64,000 bases of DNA from the NCBI RefSeq assembly GCF_002899895.1, contig NZ_PPEI02000004.1, positions 310,001 to 374,000 on the forward strand, in the 5' to 3' direction. Shown here in pieces: positions 63,262-64,000 of the stretch. The notes under the pieces are model-generated. The model saw nothing but the letters and a program-made list of their open reading frames with translations, was not told the DNA's origin and made no database searches. This DNA is from Chryseobacterium oncorhynchi. Its GTDB lineage: Bacteria; Bacteroidota; Bacteroidia; Flavobacteriales; Weeksellaceae. Both the position numbers and the translations under genes were made by a program. Position 1 is the first letter of the stretch, and each line of letters begins with the position of its first letter.

Positions 63262-63973
63262 CAATTCCATCAAAATTTTTCAAAGAAATTAACTTCTCAG
63301 ACGTAAATCCCTCAGCATAAGTAACTCCCGATAACCGCCCTAAATCCTGAGCACGGTACGTTAAGCTTTCATAAAAGTCCTTTGTTGTAATTGGAGTTTC
63401 AGGTTCCTTAGAAGTTGGGTCATAAAATTGGGTTTTATAAGCCATACATGCTTCCAGTTTTTTATCCAGATGCTCTGATATGTCAATAACAAACTCAGGT
63501 TTGATGTCTTTCCACTGAATGTAATGAAAAACATGCTTCGGTCTCCATACCTCCTGAACTTCTCCATCCTCAGTCGTTTCAATTTTTCTCAGTCCGGACA
63601 AAAAGCACGCATCTGACACTAATTTCGCTCCTTTTGCATGGTCAGGATGTCTATCATCAATTGCATTAGCTAAGACGATTTCCGGGCGGTATTTGCGAAT
63701 CATTTTTACAATCCTCATTTGGTATTCTTCAGAATTTACCAAAAAGCCATCTTTCATTCCCAGATTTTCTCTTGCAGAGAGTCCCAGTATATGAGCAGCA
63801 TCTGCCGCTTCTGCTTTTCTTGTCTCATCCGTACCTCGTGTACCAAGTTCTCCTCTGGTAAGATCTACCACTACACATTTTTTACCCTCTGAAACCATTT
63901 TGGCAATAGTTCCTCCACATCCCAGCTCTACATCATCAGGGTGTGCTCCAAAAGCAAGTATATCAGTTTTCAT
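63254..63973 (-). CDS. bshB1: Bacillithiol biosynthesis deacetylase BshB1
   Basis: Zinc-dependent removal of acetate from GlcNAc-malate in bacillithiol synthesis. It has 239 residues with the PIG-L/LmbE motif AFGAHPDDVELGCGG, then VVDLTRGELGTRGT, the second metal site DDRHPDHAKGAKL and the C-terminal SGVTYAEGF. The length fits the BshB1 branch. bshA and bshC are not in the window. A TATCTTTG box at 63979-63986 sits only about 6 bp upstream of the ATG. Confidence 0.93.
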   Translation of the reverse strand: MKTDILAFGAHPDDVELGCGGTIAKMVSEGKKCVVVDLTRGELGTRGTDETRKAEAADAAHILGLSARENLGMKDGFLVNSEEYQMRIVKMIRKYRPEIVLANAIDDRHPDHAKGAKLVSDACFLSGLRKIETTEDGEVQEVWRPKHVFHYIQWKDIKPEFVIDISEHLDKKLEACMAYKTQFYDPTSKEPETPITTKDFYESLTYRAQDLGRLSGVTYAEGFTSEKLISLKNFDGIVW

Positions 63974-64000
63974 AGAATCAAAGATAAGTTTTAAATAAAA

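Overview
The window looks like a chromosomal segment from a flavobacterium, most likely Chryseobacterium or a close relative (Weeksellaceae). The DNA is AT-rich. Many genes have the Bacteroidota promoter box TAnnTTTG just upstream, and Shine-Dalgarno sites are scarce. Two secreted proteins carry type IX secretion C-terminal sorting domains. Lineage-typical families are present: DUF3276, DUF2480, DUF6048/DUF6452, IPExxxVDY-type, long NusB, and a three-gene sdhCAB. The tmRNA tag reads GNEEFALAA. I see no transposase, prophage, CRISPR array or rRNA operon.

Layout. 1-4460: a left-pointing efflux unit (HlyD-type adaptor cut by the window edge, TolC-type channel) behind a histidine kinase/response regulator pair. 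4700-6185: a small secreted protein, then seven tRNA genes in which a Thr-Tyr-Gly cassette is duplicated in tandem. 6294-7740: rpsU-xerC-hpf. 8414-8809: tmRNA. 9272-13452: acpP-fabF-rnc-(IPExxxVDY-type)-pyk. 13566-17275: an aldehyde dehydrogenase and the histidine-degradation genes hutG and hutI. 17600-20786: ruvB, an FMN-binding protein, an MBL hydrolase and coaE. 21109-28581: a giant fibronectin-III/GEVED surface protein split by a frameshift, and an M43 metalloprotease. 28678-33431: a lipoprotein, the DUF6048/DUF6452 pair, rlmD and a thioredoxin-fold lipoprotein that lacks its CxxC. 33741-37223: succinate dehydrogenase. 37371-44376: comEC, a GH99-like hydrolase, lpxB, DUF2480, DUF2723 and DUF937 proteins and a 39-residue ribosomal Thx protein. 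44502-52000: MATE exporter, aspS, a YcxB-like protein, a divergent purA, a Crp/Fnr regulator and an MscS channel. 52383-57175: SDR, yajC, a DUF1573 lipoprotein, nusB, an ABC exporter and a DUF3276 protein. 57301-62807: a 1681-residue DUF4132-type protein with a 144-residue partner. 63144-63973: tRNA-His and bshB1.

The strongest unexplained signal is regulatory. The palindrome TTGTCA-TT-TGACAA, perfect or nearly so, lies upstream of the Crp/Fnr-family gene, the divergent purA and the MATE exporter. In all three cases its centre is exactly 33 bp from the centre of a TAnnTTTG-like box, which is the class II activator position. This suggests an autoregulated local Crp/Fnr regulon. A different palindrome with the classical GTGA-N6-TCAC form stands 34 bp from a promoter box upstream of sdhCAB. 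Other points of interest are the tRNA duplication with repeated internal promoters and terminators, the surface-protein frameshift explained by loss of one 5-bp repeat unit, a candidate structured ncRNA near 20.9-21.0 kb, and the uncharacterised DUF4132 two-gene unit.
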